64,000 nt of DNA from Clostridia bacterium (GCA_017416855.1 JAFQAZ010000010.1:1-64000); one strand, 5' to 3'; shown: positions 53,221 through 63,259, counted from the first letter of the stretch. The notes: generated by a model from the sequence alone, not told the origin. A program made the numbers and translations.

Positions 53221-54966
53221 TTAAGCGTTTTCAAAAGAAAAGGTTTCTAATTTCCTGGAATCTTTTTCAATCAGAACCCGGACAGTTGTTCCATTGCCGG
53301 GGGTGGAGGAAATACGGAGACCACAGGTTTCACCGTAATGCAGTTTGAGTCTCATATGAACGTTAATGAGCCCTACATGATTGGAGTTTTGAATATCCTT
53401 CAGGTTGTTGCTTTCCATTTCACGAAGCAGGTTCTCTAAAACGGCAGGCTCAAATCCTTTGCCATTGTCGGTAATTTCAATAATGGCAAATTTTTCATCA
53501 GGAACAGAAGATATGGTAACCAAACCGGATTCATCCGGTAAAAAAGCGTGTTTTAAAACATTTTCTAATATGGGCTGATAAATCATTTTTAAGCAACGGA
53601 CATTTTCTAAAGATTCATCAATATTCATATGAATGTCAACGGGTGAGTGCCTGCGCATATTCAGAATTTTAAAATATTCAACGGCAAAAGAAATGTCTTT
53701 CCGTATGGTTGAAACACTCAGATTGTTTGAAAAATAACGAAAAACCTTAGAAAGAGAAGAGGTTACTTCAACAATATCGGTAGCATTGTGCTTTAATGCC
53801 ATTCCTTGTATGCAAAACATGGAGTTGTATAAAAAATGAGGAGACATTTGTCCGTAGAGATATAGAATCTGGGTTTCTTTTTGCAAAAGCTCAGCATTAT
53901 ACAGTTTATCAAGCGTATCTAATTTTTCCTTGTTCAATGAACCGATTTTATGGGTAAATTGATTAATAACATCTACAATCTCTGAAAATTCGTCATGATG
54001 TTTGTAAGAAATCTGGTGATTTGTGAAATCATCAGGGATATTGGTAATGGATTTCTTCAGCATGATTAATCGGTCAACAAATACACCGTTTAAAAGCTTC
54101 ATTAGCAATAATAGCATAATGATATTAAAGAAAACCATTAAAATGACAAATAATCGTGAGACGTTTGAAAGACTCATCACATCTTCCAAAGGTGCAAAAA
54201 CAGTCACATTCCAATCCGGTTCTGATAGGGAAAATGTTTTTGAAAAATAATTTTTCTTAATAGCGGAATCAGAAAGAGGCTGTCCGTGCTGGGAAACATC
54301 AGAAGATAAAAGGACAGTGTTATTATTATCAGTTATAACCATATTGATTTTATCGCCGTCGATAAAGGAATACGGCGTATAACCGATGCTTTTCATTTCG
54401 TATATACAAATTATGTAATTTCCCCTATGTTCAGGGGTTGCAAAGTTGACGTCGGTAGGATAAATAGGCAGAATATATGCAAAGTAAATTTTATCGTCTA
54501 CTTTAAAAGAGGGAACAAACATTTTTTGAATGTTGGAAGGATTGAGATATTTCTTAATCAGGGCATCAAGTTCAAGATAAAAATTATTTGATTCTGAAGA
54601 TAAGAAAAATTTATAATCTTTTGCGATAGCCAAGCACGCAATATTCTGATTACGAGCACGGTAATCACTGATAATTTCATCGATTCTGTTAATGCTGCGA
54701 ACTCTTTCGGGTGCGGAAAATTTGAATAAAAAATCCTGCATATTGGAATGAGTAGAAAGAAGAGAACAAATTTCGGCAATATCATAGTGAAGACTGTTAA
54801 TCTGGGTCTCAACATTATCTGATATGGAATTATAAATTGTGGTGATACTTTTTTTATTTTGTGATTGAAGTAAAATATATAAAAATATCTGCAGGGTGAT
54901 GACAATGCTTAAAATCAATGCAATAACAGCGATAACTTGAGATTTGATTTTCATATGCTTAAACAT
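53221..54966 (-). CDS. Sensor histidine kinase, YesM/LytS type
   Basis: A 581-residue membrane kinase. Two membrane helices (about 12-35 and 270-295) enclose a Cache-like extracellular sensor domain; a HAMP-like linker follows, then the HisKA_6A motif with the phospho-acceptor His in GQMSPHFLYNSM and an HATPase domain (LENVLKHAF, EITDNGKGFEP, GLINVHMRLKLHYGE). YesM-type kinases sense extracellular oligosaccharides or their binding protein. ATG 54966 overlaps the response-regulator stop by 8 nt, so the pair is translationally coupled. Confidence 0.93.
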   Translation of the reverse strand: MFKHMKIKSQVIAVIALILSIVITLQIFLYILLQSQNKKSITTIYNSISDNVETQINSLHYDIAEICSLLSTHSNMQDFLFKFSAPERVRSINRIDEIISDYRARNQNIACLAIAKDYKFFLSSESNNFYLELDALIKKYLNPSNIQKMFVPSFKVDDKIYFAYILPIYPTDVNFATPEHRGNYIICIYEMKSIGYTPYSFIDGDKINMVITDNNNTVLLSSDVSQHGQPLSDSAIKKNYFSKTFSLSEPDWNVTVFAPLEDVMSLSNVSRLFVILMVFFNIIMLLLLMKLLNGVFVDRLIMLKKSITNIPDDFTNHQISYKHHDEFSEIVDVINQFTHKIGSLNKEKLDTLDKLYNAELLQKETQILYLYGQMSPHFLYNSMFCIQGMALKHNATDIVEVTSSLSKVFRYFSNNLSVSTIRKDISFAVEYFKILNMRRHSPVDIHMNIDESLENVRCLKMIYQPILENVLKHAFLPDESGLVTISSVPDEKFAIIEITDNGKGFEPAVLENLLREMESNNLKDIQNSNHVGLINVHMRLKLHYGETCGLRISSTPGNGTTVRVLIEKDSRKLETFSFENA

Positions 54967-56398
54967 GTATCGTGCCCCCTTGCTTCCTGAATTTAAGCGG
55001 CGTTGTTCCGGTTACCTTTTTGAAAATTTTGTTAAAGTAATAATAATCACCAATACCGACGGCATCTGCAATTTCAGGAAGGGTTTTTTGTGTGTTGAGC
55101 AGTAGTTCTTTTGATTTTTCAATACGTATACGGGTAAGATATTCCACAAAGGTTTCCGTTGTATTGCGCTTAAACACCTTAAAGAAAGAACGCTGGCTGA
55201 TGAAAAAGTGATTACATATATCCTGAACCCGTAATTTTTCTACATAATTCTCTTCGATAAACCGGCTGATGTCCAGCCAAAGGTTCTTTGAATCCATAAC
55301 AGATTCGTGCTCAGCATCAGGAGATTCGGTATCCAGAGAAACACAGAAATAATCCCACAGTGCATTGCAAAGATTCTGAAACGTCTGGAAATAAATAAAC
55401 AAATCATCTTCGTTCATTTGGGAAAGAGTCGTGCTGTGCCCTGAATCGGTATAAATCAGGTTGATTCTTCCGATAATCGTATTATAAACAAGGGCAGCCT
55501 GTTCTATAGTGTAACGCTCGGTAACAAACAGTTCAGGTAATGCGGATAAGATGGATTTAATTTCATTTACATTTTGTTCTTCCAAATAATTCAGCAATTT
55601 ATCTATGATTTGACGGATTTTTCCCTGATTGATGGTATTAGGGAATGCGAGTTCATACTTTTGGTATATAAAATAGCTATACGATAAAAGAGTTGCCTGT
55701 CTGAAATGTTCAGCGATTTGATTGTTCCCCTTAAAGGCGTTGCTGGCACCTAAAATGAGGCGGTTTTGGGATACAAAATCAAGCAACAGGTTTTTATCTG
55801 CGGAAAAAAGATTCTCTGTAACAACGAAAACATATCGTTTAGAACCTATTTGTTGGCAAGCACACAAGGATTTTTTAAGGATTTTTTCAAATTCGACTCT
55901 TTCTTCAGCAGTCATTTCTCCCAGAACCAAACGGTAAGTTTCGTCAGCTTTAAGGTATTGAGCTAACCAATTGGCAAAAGCAGTACCAGATGCGACGGAG
56001 GTTAAATTTTCACTTAAAAGCTGTTGGGATAAAGCGTTTTTCAGTTTTTTGGTAACTGTGACAATATCTGCTGCATCTAAGGGCTTTAAAAGATAATACA
56101 ATACATTTAAGTTAACAGCTTCCCGCGCGTATTTAAAATTGTCGTGGCCGCTGATAATGATAAAAAGGGATTCAGAATGGAGCTCGCGGCATTTTCTGAT
56201 AATATCAAGGCCCGAAACATCATAAATTTCAATGTCAATAAAGACAATATGGGGTTTTTCGGTTACGATTCTTTCAACAATATTCTGGGCAGAGTAAATT
56301 TTTTCGACGTGACTGACATTCAGTTCTTCCCAGGGGAACATCATATAGACCGCGTCAATGGCAAAAACATCATCGTCGATTATAAAAGCGCGAAACAT
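54959..56398 (-). CDS. Response regulator, YesN/AraC type
   Basis: A 479-residue two-component regulator. The receiver domain (1-120) has the acidic pocket IDDD, phospho-acceptor Asp in HIVFIDIEI and Lys in YYLLKPLD; a helical middle region (about 130-370) follows, then a C-terminal AraC HTH pair (VQDICNHFFISQRSFFKVFKRN, IGDYYYFNKIFKKVTGTTPLKF). Its most likely targets are the twin promoters at 56.5 and 59.5 kb, whose 21-bp-spaced direct repeats suit an AraC-type dimer. It is first in its operon and divergent from the GH2-like gene. Confidence 0.93.
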   Translation of the reverse strand: MFRAFIIDDDVFAIDAVYMMFPWEELNVSHVEKIYSAQNIVERIVTEKPHIVFIDIEIYDVSGLDIIRKCRELHSESLFIIISGHDNFKYAREAVNLNVLYYLLKPLDAADIVTVTKKLKNALSQQLLSENLTSVASGTAFANWLAQYLKADETYRLVLGEMTAEERVEFEKILKKSLCACQQIGSKRYVFVVTENLFSADKNLLLDFVSQNRLILGASNAFKGNNQIAEHFRQATLLSYSYFIYQKYELAFPNTINQGKIRQIIDKLLNYLEEQNVNEIKSILSALPELFVTERYTIEQAALVYNTIIGRINLIYTDSGHSTTLSQMNEDDLFIYFQTFQNLCNALWDYFCVSLDTESPDAEHESVMDSKNLWLDISRFIEENYVEKLRVQDICNHFFISQRSFFKVFKRNTTETFVEYLTRIRIEKSKELLLNTQKTLPEIADAVGIGDYYYFNKIFKKVTGTTPLKFRKQGGTIHV

Positions 56399-56440
56399 AA
56401 TGCTGACCCCCTTTTTTGGTGAAATATAAGATATATATAC

Positions 56441-56471
56441 ATTATAGCATAAATCGGTACTGCTTTTGCAA
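56441..56471 (-). promoter_or_regulatory. Promoter of the two-component operon
   Basis: On the minus strand, extended -10 TGCTATAAT (TATAAT at 56441-56446) with TTGCAA (56466-56471) at a loose 19-bp spacing. Confidence 0.45.
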
Positions 56472-56487
56472 GTGATTTTAAGCCGTG

Positions 56488-56566
56488 TGCATAATTTTAC
56501 AAAAATGAAGCAGAATTATACATTTTATCATAAAAAAAATTTGTTATAATTGTTATACAATATGAA
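56488..56566 (+). promoter_or_regulatory. YesN-type activated promoter, copy 1 (GH2-like gene)
   Basis: Direct repeats AATTTTAC (56493-56500) and AATTATAC (56514-56521) are spaced by exactly 21 bp. An A/T tract follows and then an extended -10 TGTTATAAT (TATAAT at 56545-56550) with no usable -35, the layout of an AraC-activated promoter. The whole element recurs at 59533-59613 with about three substitutions and one indel. Confidence 0.75.
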
Positions 56567-56600
56567 AAAGTGTATTGTACATAAAATGGAGGAACATATT

Positions 56601-59408
56601 ATGGTTGAGAAGATATCACCGGTTTTGGTTAATCCTGTTTTACGACATGATCTGGAACAAATTGATACACTTAGCGGCAAATGGGGAACTCGTCTGGATA
56701 AAGAGAATGTTGGGGTAGTGGAGAAGTGGTATGAAAACGGTCATGCTTTTATCTTCAAAAGCAACGTCCCCGGATGTCTGCAGGCAGAGGATTTTGGTCC
56801 CTCAGAAAAAACGTATATTGGTGAAGTCAGCGAATATTTAAGAGTATTCAAGTCCGACTACAGAGGAACATTATGGTATAGCAAAAGCTTTGGGGCAGAA
56901 GCTGCAAAAGAGGGAGAACGGCTCTGGCTCAACTTTGGCGGCATCAGTCCCACGGCAGAGGTGTGGCTGAATGGCGAATTTCTTGGCGAAAATAATAATC
57001 CTTTCATTTCGTTTGGTTTTGATGTAACTTCTCTGGTTAAAACGGGAGACAATATGATTGTTGTCCGTGTCAGTGAAAAGGATCGTCTGTTTGCTATGGG
57101 TTATAATTGTCTCGGAGCCTGGAGCGGTATATATCGTGGTGTAGAACTGAAAAGAGTTAAAAAAGCGACTATCAGCGAACTGCTTATAAAGCCATATAAC
57201 GAAACCGGAAAAATTGACGTTTCTTTTACTGCGCTTAGCGATACATCCAAACAACTGGTGATTACCATCAAAGAATATACATCCGGTAAAACAGTTTTTA
57301 CACAAACATATGATGTAGAAGGCAATTTAGAAAATAATATTGAAATCTCATTGAATGAGCATAATCCATGGAGTCCCGATGTGCCCTTCCTGTATTGTAT
57401 GGAGGCGGTACTCAAGGATGGAGAAGAGGTATGTGATGCCTGCATCAAACGGTTTGGTTTTATCGATATCTCTACCAAATGCAGACAGTTTATCATAAAT
57501 GATGAGCCATACTATATGCGCGGCTCCGGCGACTTTGCAACGAGTCCCAATACGGTTTCTCCCAGTACCGATGTTAATGAATGGCGCAGAAATCTTAAGA
57601 ATTTGCGTGATTACGGTTACAATTTTGTGCGCTGTCAATCCTATATGCCTGTTCCTGAATATTTTGAGGCGGCTGATGAGGTTGGATTAATTGTCCAGAG
57701 TGAGTTGGGCGCATTGGGTGCGATCAGCGACAAATGCCCTGACCATATTTACCCCTGGCCTCAGCCCAATGCAGGCAATTACCAACATATATTGGACCAG
57801 TGGTTTAAAGGGGTGAAAATGGCACAGCATCATCCCAGTGCAAGAATGTGGGTTATGTCTAACGAACTGGCCAGTAACGGCTGTACGGAATATCCAAAAG
57901 TTGCCTGGAAATGCTATTACGAGACAAAACGGTTAAATGCTTCTACCCTTATAGCATGGACAGATGGCGGAACCAATCTGGAGATGCCCTCCGACTTCAT
58001 CAATGACTGGGCGAGAGGTTATACCGGTGTTGGTCCGGACTATACGGCAAATTATGACATTCCGTTCCTTCAACACGAGTTCCAGTGGTGGAGTACCTAC
58101 CCCGATATCAGAATAGCGGATAAATATACCGGCGGAACTCTGCCTTATGAAATCAATCGTGCCTGCGAATCTGCCGTTAAAAACGGACTGGCAGACAGAC
58201 TGGTAGATTTTGCCGTCGTTTCACAAAATGTACAGTATTTAGAGGCAAAGGGGAAGCTGGAAAACTTCCGCCGTACCTGTCCTGAAATTGGCGGCATCTG
58301 CCAGTTTAACGGTGCAGATTGTCTTACCTCTCCTCAGGGCATTATAGACTCTTTTTATGATAAAAAGCTGGTGGATGCAGAAACTTGGCGCCGTGTCAAC
58401 GGTGACTGCGCTATTTTGTCGGGTTTGGAGTTTAAAAACCGTTGCTATCAATGCGGCGATACCTTTACCTGTGAAATCGGTGTTTCGGACTTTTCTCATC
58501 CGTCATTTACATCCGGTCAGGTTGCTTGGAAGATAATCGCTGACGGCAAGGAGGTGCTCTCCGGAGAGATTAATTATATGCCTGCTCCCGGTCGATATGT
58601 CAAGGCAGGCGATATTCGTGTTATCATCCCTGAATATGACAAGCCGGTTCCGGCAGTGCTCAAGGTAGAACTTACAGAAGGTGACCGCACCGTCGATAAT
58701 GAATGGCCTATTTATTTCTTCCCGAAAATTGACCTTGATATGCCGGATGTCGCAATGTGTCAATTCGGTTTCAGAGACTGGCTTAATGGTGTACCCTTTA
58801 AAGCGTTTGACAAGACGGATGAATCCGTTCAGGTTGTTCTCACAGACTGCATGACGGAGGAACTGGTAGCGTTTGCAAAGAATGGTGGCAAGGTGTTATA
58901 TGCAGCCGGTGAAGGCGCAGTACGGGCATTCCATCCTCAGGGCTTCTGTGGCCCTGCGGGCGTACAGGGCAGATATTATTTTGTTAACCCTGCAAGCTAT
59001 CCGCCTTACTCGGAGGGGCAATACGGAACGCTGCTTAATGATTCACCTCTATACGGGGATTTTCCCATAGAACCCGGAACAATTCATGCAGGACTGCAGT
59101 TTTTTAATATGCTTTATGATAAAGGCACGCCCATTGATGTTGAGGCTCTGGGGCTTCCTAAAGAAAGCGTTGTTATGCGAATGATTCATACCTGGCAGTT
59201 AAACCATTCTCTGGCAGAACTCTGCTGGTGCAAATGCGGACAGGGAAGTATTGTCATTTGCTCTCTTGAACTGGATCAGAATTTTGCGGAAGCACCGTCT
59301 ATGCTTAAGAATCTTATTACCATGCTCAAAACTTCTCCGGCGCCGGAAACGGAAATTTCTGAGGAGAGCCTTGAAAAGCTTTGTGCAGCAATGATGCTTT
59401 CGGAGTGA
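56601..59408 (+). CDS. Glycoside hydrolase family 2-like enzyme
   Basis: A 935-residue intracellular enzyme. The GH2 layout is visible: N-terminal jelly roll (about 60-190, WLNFGGISPTAEVWLNGEFLG, GAWSGIYRGVEL), immunoglobulin-like domain (about 195-290), TIM barrel (about 295-600) with FIINDEPYYMRGSG, the Asn-Glu acid/base in VMSNELAS and a candidate nucleophile Glu in FLQHEFQWW, then extra C-terminal domains including a GATase-like segment (KVLYAAGEGAVRAF). Beta-galactosidase, glucuronidase or another exo-activity cannot be distinguished. ATG 56601 has GGAGG 7 nt upstream. Expression likely depends on the YesMN pair encoded divergently. Confidence 0.85.
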   Translation: MVEKISPVLVNPVLRHDLEQIDTLSGKWGTRLDKENVGVVEKWYENGHAFIFKSNVPGCLQAEDFGPSEKTYIGEVSEYLRVFKSDYRGTLWYSKSFGAEAAKEGERLWLNFGGISPTAEVWLNGEFLGENNNPFISFGFDVTSLVKTGDNMIVVRVSEKDRLFAMGYNCLGAWSGIYRGVELKRVKKATISELLIKPYNETGKIDVSFTALSDTSKQLVITIKEYTSGKTVFTQTYDVEGNLENNIEISLNEHNPWSPDVPFLYCMEAVLKDGEEVCDACIKRFGFIDISTKCRQFIINDEPYYMRGSGDFATSPNTVSPSTDVNEWRRNLKNLRDYGYNFVRCQSYMPVPEYFEAADEVGLIVQSELGALGAISDKCPDHIYPWPQPNAGNYQHILDQWFKGVKMAQHHPSARMWVMSNELASNGCTEYPKVAWKCYYETKRLNASTLIAWTDGGTNLEMPSDFINDWARGYTGVGPDYTANYDIPFLQHEFQWWSTYPDIRIADKYTGGTLPYEINRACESAVKNGLADRLVDFAVVSQNVQYLEAKGKLENFRRTCPEIGGICQFNGADCLTSPQGIIDSFYDKKLVDAETWRRVNGDCAILSGLEFKNRCYQCGDTFTCEIGVSDFSHPSFTSGQVAWKIIADGKEVLSGEINYMPAPGRYVKAGDIRVIIPEYDKPVPAVLKVELTEGDRTVDNEWPIYFFPKIDLDMPDVAMCQFGFRDWLNGVPFKAFDKTDESVQVVLTDCMTEELVAFAKNGGKVLYAAGEGAVRAFHPQGFCGPAGVQGRYYFVNPASYPPYSEGQYGTLLNDSPLYGDFPIEPGTIHAGLQFFNMLYDKGTPIDVEALGLPKESVVMRMIHTWQLNHSLAELCWCKCGQGSIVICSLELDQNFAEAPSMLKNLITMLKTSPAPETEISEESLEKLCAAMMLSE

Positions 59409-59431
59409 GTTCTGCAATCTGCAGTAAACAT

Positions 59432-59474
59432 AAAAGGAGATGTAAAAACAGCTTTTACATCTCCTTTATTTTTA
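59432..59474 (+). terminator. Terminator after the GH2-like gene
   Basis: A 15-bp stem (433-447 with 453-467), 5-nt loop, followed by a T-rich tract; it isolates the GH2-like gene from the importer operon, which has its own copy of the promoter. Confidence 0.9.
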
Positions 59475-59532
59475 TGCTGAGCATCATCAAAAACTGTTTA
59501 GTATATATTAAGTAATATTTTTTTGATGTATA

Positions 59533-59613
59533 TGCGTAATTTTACAAAAATGAAGCAGAATTATACATTTAATCATAAAAAAATTTTTGTTATAATTGTT
59601 ATACAATATGAAA
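59533..59613 (+). promoter_or_regulatory. YesN-type activated promoter, copy 2 (importer operon)
   Basis: Same element as copy 1: AATTTTAC (59538-59545) and AATTATAC (59559-59566), 21 bp apart, then the A/T tract and extended -10 TGTTATAAT (TATAAT at 59591-59596). Copy 2 is one base longer between repeat and -10. Confidence 0.75.
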
Positions 59614-59625
59614 GAGGTGTATTCA

Positions 59626-60600
59626 ATGAAGTTAGTTGCAAAAAAAGAGAAGGGAAATGAATTCCGGCAACCTGTTCTTTCTAAGAGTAGGGCAGCTCAT
59701 TTTTGGCGGAATGTATTTCGCAATCGATATTTATATCTGCTCATGCTTCCGGCTATAGTTCACCTGGTGATGTTTGAGTATAGCGCCATGTATGGCATTA
59801 CTCTTGCGTTTAAAGATTTTCATGCCAAACTGGGTATTACGCGTAGCCCTTGGATTGGGTTCAAACATTTTGAAGGAATGTTTACGGATCCGTATTTCAG
59901 GACGGTTTTACTCAATACTATCAAAATTAGCTTTGGTAGAATTTTATTCGAATTTCCCATGGGCATCATTATCGCTTTGTGCTTTAATGAAATCAAAAGC
60001 GCAAAGCTGAAGAAAACACTACAAACGGCATACACATTTCCGCACTTCTTGTCTTGGGTTATTGTATCCGGTGTTGTTTTAAACTTTTTGAATTATAACG
60101 GCCCAGTGAATACTATAATTGATGCCTTAGGCGGAGAACGGCAAATTTTTATGGGTAATAAAAAGTTGATTGTACCCATTTTGTACATAACAGATATCTG
60201 GAAGGAATCAGGTTGGGGCAGCATTATTTATATCGCAGCCATCACAGGTATCAATCATGAATTGTATGAAGCGGCTGACTTGGACGGCGCAACAAGTTTT
60301 CAAAAGATATGGCATGTTACATTGCCGTGTATTCGCGGAACTATTTTAGTAATGCTGACTTTGCGAGTTGGTAGTGTTTTGAATGCAGGTTTTGACCAGA
60401 TATTCAATATGTCCAACTCTATCGTGCAACAAACAATTGACATTCTGGATACATATATTTATCGTATTACATTCCAGCAGGCACCGGATTTCTCATACAG
60501 TACAGCAGTGGGACTGTTTAAATCTGCCATAGGCTTTATTATGGTAATGATTGTTAATAGAGTTACTCAGAAGCTTGAAGGCACAGGTATTTTAGATTAG
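59626..60600 (+). CDS. Sugar ABC importer permease, LplB type
   Basis: A 324-residue inner-membrane permease with six hydrophobic segments (first at about 35-60) and the EAA loop YEAADLDGATSFQKIWHVTLP that docks the ATPase. It belongs to the LplB/YtcP class of CUT1 importers for large oligosaccharides. ATG 59626 follows AGAGGTG; the longer frame starts inside the promoter. First gene of the permease-permease-binding-protein operon, under promoter copy 2. Confidence 0.93.
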   Translation: MKLVAKKEKGNEFRQPVLSKSRAAHFWRNVFRNRYLYLLMLPAIVHLVMFEYSAMYGITLAFKDFHAKLGITRSPWIGFKHFEGMFTDPYFRTVLLNTIKISFGRILFEFPMGIIIALCFNEIKSAKLKKTLQTAYTFPHFLSWVIVSGVVLNFLNYNGPVNTIIDALGGERQIFMGNKKLIVPILYITDIWKESGWGSIIYIAAITGINHELYEAADLDGATSFQKIWHVTLPCIRGTILVMLTLRVGSVLNAGFDQIFNMSNSIVQQTIDILDTYIYRITFQQAPDFSYSTAVGLFKSAIGFIMVMIVNRVTQKLEGTGILD

Positions 60601-60613
60601 GAGGCAGATTTAA

Positions 60614-61492
60614 ATGTTAAAGAAGAAGAGAATATCTGTAGGCAATATTATTCTTACAGTAATTATGGTTTTGTGGGGAGTTGTAATTGTTTATCCTTTT
60701 TATAACTCCATTCTTGTTTCATTCATGAGCCAGGCAGAGTATATGAGAAAGCCTTTTGCGTTTATTGTATCCAATCCCACGTTAACGGCATATGAGGAAA
60801 TTTTTAGTGACAGTAAGTTTTTGCTGGGATATCGTTCCACGCTGCTTATTCTGGTTACTAAATTGCCTCTATCCTTGGTTATTACCTGCGCAATGGGTTA
60901 TGCATTATCCCGAAAGAGATTTCCTTTCAGTAAAGCCATCAACAACCTGACGGTGTTTACCATGTATTTTGGTGGCGGCACCATTCCGGTTTATTTGTTG
61001 ATTAAACAGTATGGTCTTTTAGATTCTTATGCAAGCTTAATCCTTCTTGGCTCCTTTGGCGTTTACAATATGATTCTTGTTAAGAACTTTTTCTACACCC
61101 TGCCGGATAGCTTAGAGGAATCAGCGAAGATTGACGGTGCTAATGATATTTTGATTTTTGCTCGAATCTATATTCCATTGGCAAAACCAATCATAGCAAC
61201 AGTTGCCTTATTTATAGCAGTTGCTATCTGGAACGAGTGGTTTAGCGCTATGTTGTATATTTCAGATCCTAAAAAATGGCCTCTTCAGCTGGTGCTTAGA
61301 GAAATTATCGGCAATGCAACAGACGTAGTTAAAGAGGGTATGTCTGAAGAAGAAATGATGAAGAAAGAAACCTTTGCCTTAAATGTTCAGATGGCGTCGG
61401 TGGTTGTGACGATGCTTCCGGTTATGTTAGTATATCCGTTCTTGCAGAAATATTTTATGCAAGGCTTAACTGTAGGCGCAGTTAAAGGTTAA
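60614..61492 (+). CDS. Sugar ABC importer permease, LplC type
   Basis: A 292-residue permease with six membrane segments and the EAA loop LEESAKIDGANDILIFARIYIPLAKP. It pairs with the LplB-type permease to form the translocation channel. ATG 60614 follows AGGAGG; 13 nt from the previous gene. No ATPase gene accompanies it. Confidence 0.94.
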   Translation: MLKKKRISVGNIILTVIMVLWGVVIVYPFYNSILVSFMSQAEYMRKPFAFIVSNPTLTAYEEIFSDSKFLLGYRSTLLILVTKLPLSLVITCAMGYALSRKRFPFSKAINNLTVFTMYFGGGTIPVYLLIKQYGLLDSYASLILLGSFGVYNMILVKNFFYTLPDSLEESAKIDGANDILIFARIYIPLAKPIIATVALFIAVAIWNEWFSAMLYISDPKKWPLQLVLREIIGNATDVVKEGMSEEEMMKKETFALNVQMASVVVTMLPVMLVYPFLQKYFMQGLTVGAVKG

Positions 61493-61522
61493 TAAAATAA
61501 AAAATAATTGGAGGAAAGAATT

Positions 61523-63160
61523 ATGAAGAAAACAGTAGTATGGTTATTGGTTTTAGTACTTGCATTTGGCGCGCTCTTATCCGGTTGCGGACAGTCAAAA
61601 GGCAATGGCGAAGAAACGAAAGACAGCAACGGCAGATTTGTTATTTCGGTTGCTATGCCCAATGCAGACAATGAAACTTGGGGAAATGACGACTATTATC
61701 GGTATATAACAGATAAAATTGGCATCACCATTGATTTTAAAGCACTTTCTGGTGCCTCTGCATCAGAAAAAGCACGTATTACAATTTTATCCGGTGATAT
61801 GGCAGATGTTACATACTGCGATTTTATTATGGATGAATATCTGAAATACGGCAAGCAGGGCATCGTAAAAGCCTTGCCGGAAGATTGGGAAGAAAAATAT
61901 CCGAACTTAGGTTTCTCAATGGCTATGACAGGTATGCTTGACGAGTTAAAAGCTGCAGGCGATAACAAAATTTATGGTTTGGTTCGTCCTATGGACCGCT
62001 ACCATGATTTTCTGGCAGAATTCAGACAGGGTTATAGCGAAGGAAAAAATATCAGTGACATGATGTCCATTCAGAAATATCGCCACATTGATAAATATGG
62101 CTTCGCTTACAGAAAAGACTGGGCAGAACAGTTGGGCATCAAAGTCGATAAAATTATGACATATGATGCATTCATGGATATGGCACGTAAATTTAAAGAA
62201 GCAGATTTAGGCAATGTTGGTGCTGATAACACAGTTGCAATTGCTGTTGATCACACAGAAGCTCCCAATATCTTTGTTACAGCGTTTAACTCCAGCTACA
62301 AATTCTTCCACAAAGATGAAAACGGAAAATATGTTTGCGGTTTCCTGGAAGATTCTACAACGGAAGGCTTAAAAGCTTACAAAGAAGCTTATACATCCGG
62401 TCTTCTTGCAAAAGATTTCTATACACAGAAAGCACAGAATCTAAATGGTTTGTTCTGCGCACAGCGTTCCGGTATCATCTTCCCCAGAGGTGAGTTTACC
62501 GCTATTCGTAAATTGAATACTGAATTTGAAAAAGCTAATCCGGGCCTTAAGGCAACAGATTGCATTGATGTTTGCTGGATTGTTTCTCCCGATGGTAAGG
62601 TGCATGGACGTGAAGAAAGCAATTTCTACGGCGGTTATTACTTTAACCCCGATATGTCTGATGAAAAGTTTGCCAAGGTTTTAGAGCTTGCTGACTATGT
62701 TTCCAGTGAAGAGGGCGGCCCGCAGATTAAGCTGGGTGTTCCCGATAAGGATTTTAAAATTGAAAATGGCGAATACATCATCACTCGTGAAAAAACCGAG
62801 GATGGAAACTTTGTAGATGTTGCCACACTTTATCCCTCTTATGGTTTCTTTGCATACTTTATCAATCCTCAGTATAAAGTGCAGATTGAAAGTGATCCCT
62901 ATGCTACGACACTTCAGAACGATTTGTTAAAAGCTAAGAAAGAATATGAACTTTCTCTCTTAAACAGAGACGTTGTTCGCGATTGCTATTCTGCAGAGGA
63001 TTATAACAAGTTCAGAGCAACATATGATGTAAATAATATGTTCGCAGAACTGGTTGTTTCCGATGAGGACATTGAAACGGCATGGGCTAAGAAGAAAGAT
63101 GAATTCAGAGCGACAGCAGAAAGTATTGCTGCCAACATGAACGAAGCGTTGCTTAAATAA
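61523..63160 (+). CDS. Extracellular solute-binding lipoprotein, LipO type
   Basis: A 545-residue lipoprotein: signal segment ending in the lipobox LLSGC (Cys about residue 22), then a family 1 sugar-binding fold (about 35-540). Large binding proteins of this LipO/YtcQ class take oligosaccharides several units long. ATG 61523 has TTGGAGGAA upstream; the TTG at 61508 is part of that RBS. It is the last gene of the importer operon, and a strong hairpin follows. Confidence 0.93.
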   Translation: MKKTVVWLLVLVLAFGALLSGCGQSKGNGEETKDSNGRFVISVAMPNADNETWGNDDYYRYITDKIGITIDFKALSGASASEKARITILSGDMADVTYCDFIMDEYLKYGKQGIVKALPEDWEEKYPNLGFSMAMTGMLDELKAAGDNKIYGLVRPMDRYHDFLAEFRQGYSEGKNISDMMSIQKYRHIDKYGFAYRKDWAEQLGIKVDKIMTYDAFMDMARKFKEADLGNVGADNTVAIAVDHTEAPNIFVTAFNSSYKFFHKDENGKYVCGFLEDSTTEGLKAYKEAYTSGLLAKDFYTQKAQNLNGLFCAQRSGIIFPRGEFTAIRKLNTEFEKANPGLKATDCIDVCWIVSPDGKVHGREESNFYGGYYFNPDMSDEKFAKVLELADYVSSEEGGPQIKLGVPDKDFKIENGEYIITREKTEDGNFVDVATLYPSYGFFAYFINPQYKVQIESDPYATTLQNDLLKAKKEYELSLLNRDVVRDCYSAEDYNKFRATYDVNNMFAELVVSDEDIETAWAKKKDEFRATAESIAANMNEALLK

Positions 63161-63177
63161 TTATTGTAAGTTTTAAC

Positions 63178-63217
63178 GGCACACAGAGCAAAATAACTGT
63201 ATTTTGCTCTGTGTGCC
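63178..63217 (+). terminator. Strong intergenic hairpin after the binding-protein gene
   Basis: GGCACACAGAGCAAAAT pairs with ATTTTGCTCTGTGTGCC around a short loop, 17-18 bp. No T-run follows directly (the run of T is about 20 nt further), so it may protect the upstream mRNA or attenuate rather than end transcription. Confidence 0.6.
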
Positions 63218-63259
63218 AAAGTGCCCTTTATAAAATCATTTTTTTTACGTGGAGGATAT

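Noticed and set aside
61508-61523. TTG start for the solute-binding protein
   Set aside because: The TTG is part of the Shine-Dalgarno sequence of ATG 61523, from which a proper lipoprotein signal begins.
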